Origin: Chloroflexota bacterium
GTDB taxonomy: Bacteria > Chloroflexota > Limnocylindria > Limnocylindrales > CSP1-4
NCBI GenBank assembly: GCA_005880805.1
Contig: VBFZ01000152.1
Location: 1 to 5,343, forward strand
DNA length: 5,343 nucleotides
Direction of reading: 5' to 3'
The notes beneath the pieces were generated by a model. It made no database searches and was not told the origin of the DNA. It saw only the letters and a program-made list of their open reading frames with translations. The position numbers and the translations under genes were made by a program. Positions 5,051 to 5,343 of the stretch are shown one piece after another (positions within the stretch are counted from its first letter, which is position 1; each line of letters begins with the position of its first letter).

Positions 5051-5343
5051 TCACGCCGCCTCGCCGGCAGCGTGACCGTACTCGGCCAGGAAGGTCTCCT
5101 CGAGCGATGGTTCGCGGCTCACGAAGTCGAGCAGCTCGTAGCGAGCCGCCTCGCGCACGACCGGGGTGATCGCCCCGGAGACGCGCAGCCGAAGGACATG
5201 GTCGTCGGTACTGACGTCGCTGACGCCGGGCAGAGCGGCGAAGGCCCCGACCGGCACGTCGCCCGCGAAACGGAGCTCGACGCGGTGATGGGCCAAGTCG
5301 CGTAGCGCCTCGACGCGATCGACCCGGGCCAGCCGCCCGTCGC
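5051..5343 (-). CDS. ABC exporter ATP-binding protein, C-terminal fragment (runs off window)
   Basis: The frame is open from the window edge to the TGA at 5053-5051, so only the last 96 or so residues are seen; the Walker and signature motifs lie beyond the end. The visible part begins DGRLARVDRVEALRDLA, which matches the segment just after the nucleotide-binding core in exporter ATPases (typically '..G+lv..g....l+..'). It ends REPSLEETFLAEYGHAAGEAA, the accessory C-terminal tail common in such proteins (compare PSLDDVFLRQTGR in the other ATPase here). A TTG at 5296 could start a short frame but lies inside this domain and has no support as a start. The gene stops 1 nt before the twelve-helix permease, which identifies the two as one exporter. 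Confident as an ATPase C-terminus given context; the subfamily cannot be judged. Confidence 0.85.
   Translation of the reverse strand, partial: DGRLARVDRVEALRDLAHHRVELRFAGDVPVGAFAALPGVSDVSTDDHVLRLRVSGAITPVVREAARYELLDFVSREPSLEETFLAEYGHAAGEAA

Noticed and set aside
1..5343. CRISPR arrays, tRNA or rRNA genes, transposases, insertion-sequence ends, phage genes and attachment sites.
   Set aside because: No regularly spaced repeats, no tRNA/rRNA-like sequence, and no mobile-element genes or terminal repeats were seen on reading both strands.

Overview
This is a GC-rich bacterial window (roughly two-thirds G+C by eye) in which nearly every base belongs to a gene. Codon third positions favour G/C, and four of the genes have clear purine-rich ribosome binding sites. 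The protein styles fit a high-GC lineage such as Chloroflexota or Actinomycetota, but no RNA gene or other marker fixes the phylum, so this is a weak inference.

Layout from left to right. (1) At 14-1835, on the minus strand, lies a two-gene operon: a DrrA-type ABC ATPase (816-1835) followed by a six-helix ABC-2 permease (14-772), together a complete drug or lipid exporter. (2) At 1836-1955 is a compact divergent control region. It holds a 19-bp inverted repeat, a candidate promoter for each direction overlapping that repeat, and a nested hairpin in the predicted leader of the exporter mRNA. (3) At 1956-3035, on the plus strand, is a 359-residue regulator with an N-terminal MarR winged helix and a C-terminal beta-repeat domain resembling the toastrack/LiaF_C/DUF4097 group. 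(4) At 3046-3243, on the minus strand and convergent with the regulator, is a 65-residue protein with an N-terminal Cys cluster. (5) At 3361-5343, on the minus strand, is a second ABC-2 exporter: the last 96 or so residues of an ATPase that runs off the window, then a 562-residue twelve-helix permease built from two similar halves (TnrB3-like).

Reading of the whole: a regulator with its own built-in beta-repeat sensor module sits divergently next to one exporter and close to another. The simplest model is that the MarR-toastrack protein binds the 19-bp palindrome, represses both itself and the DrrAB-like exporter, and is released by an envelope-active or hydrophobic compound. Control of the second exporter by the same protein is not shown by the sequence. 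The least ordinary items are the regulator fusion, the shared operator with facing promoters, and the nested leader hairpin.
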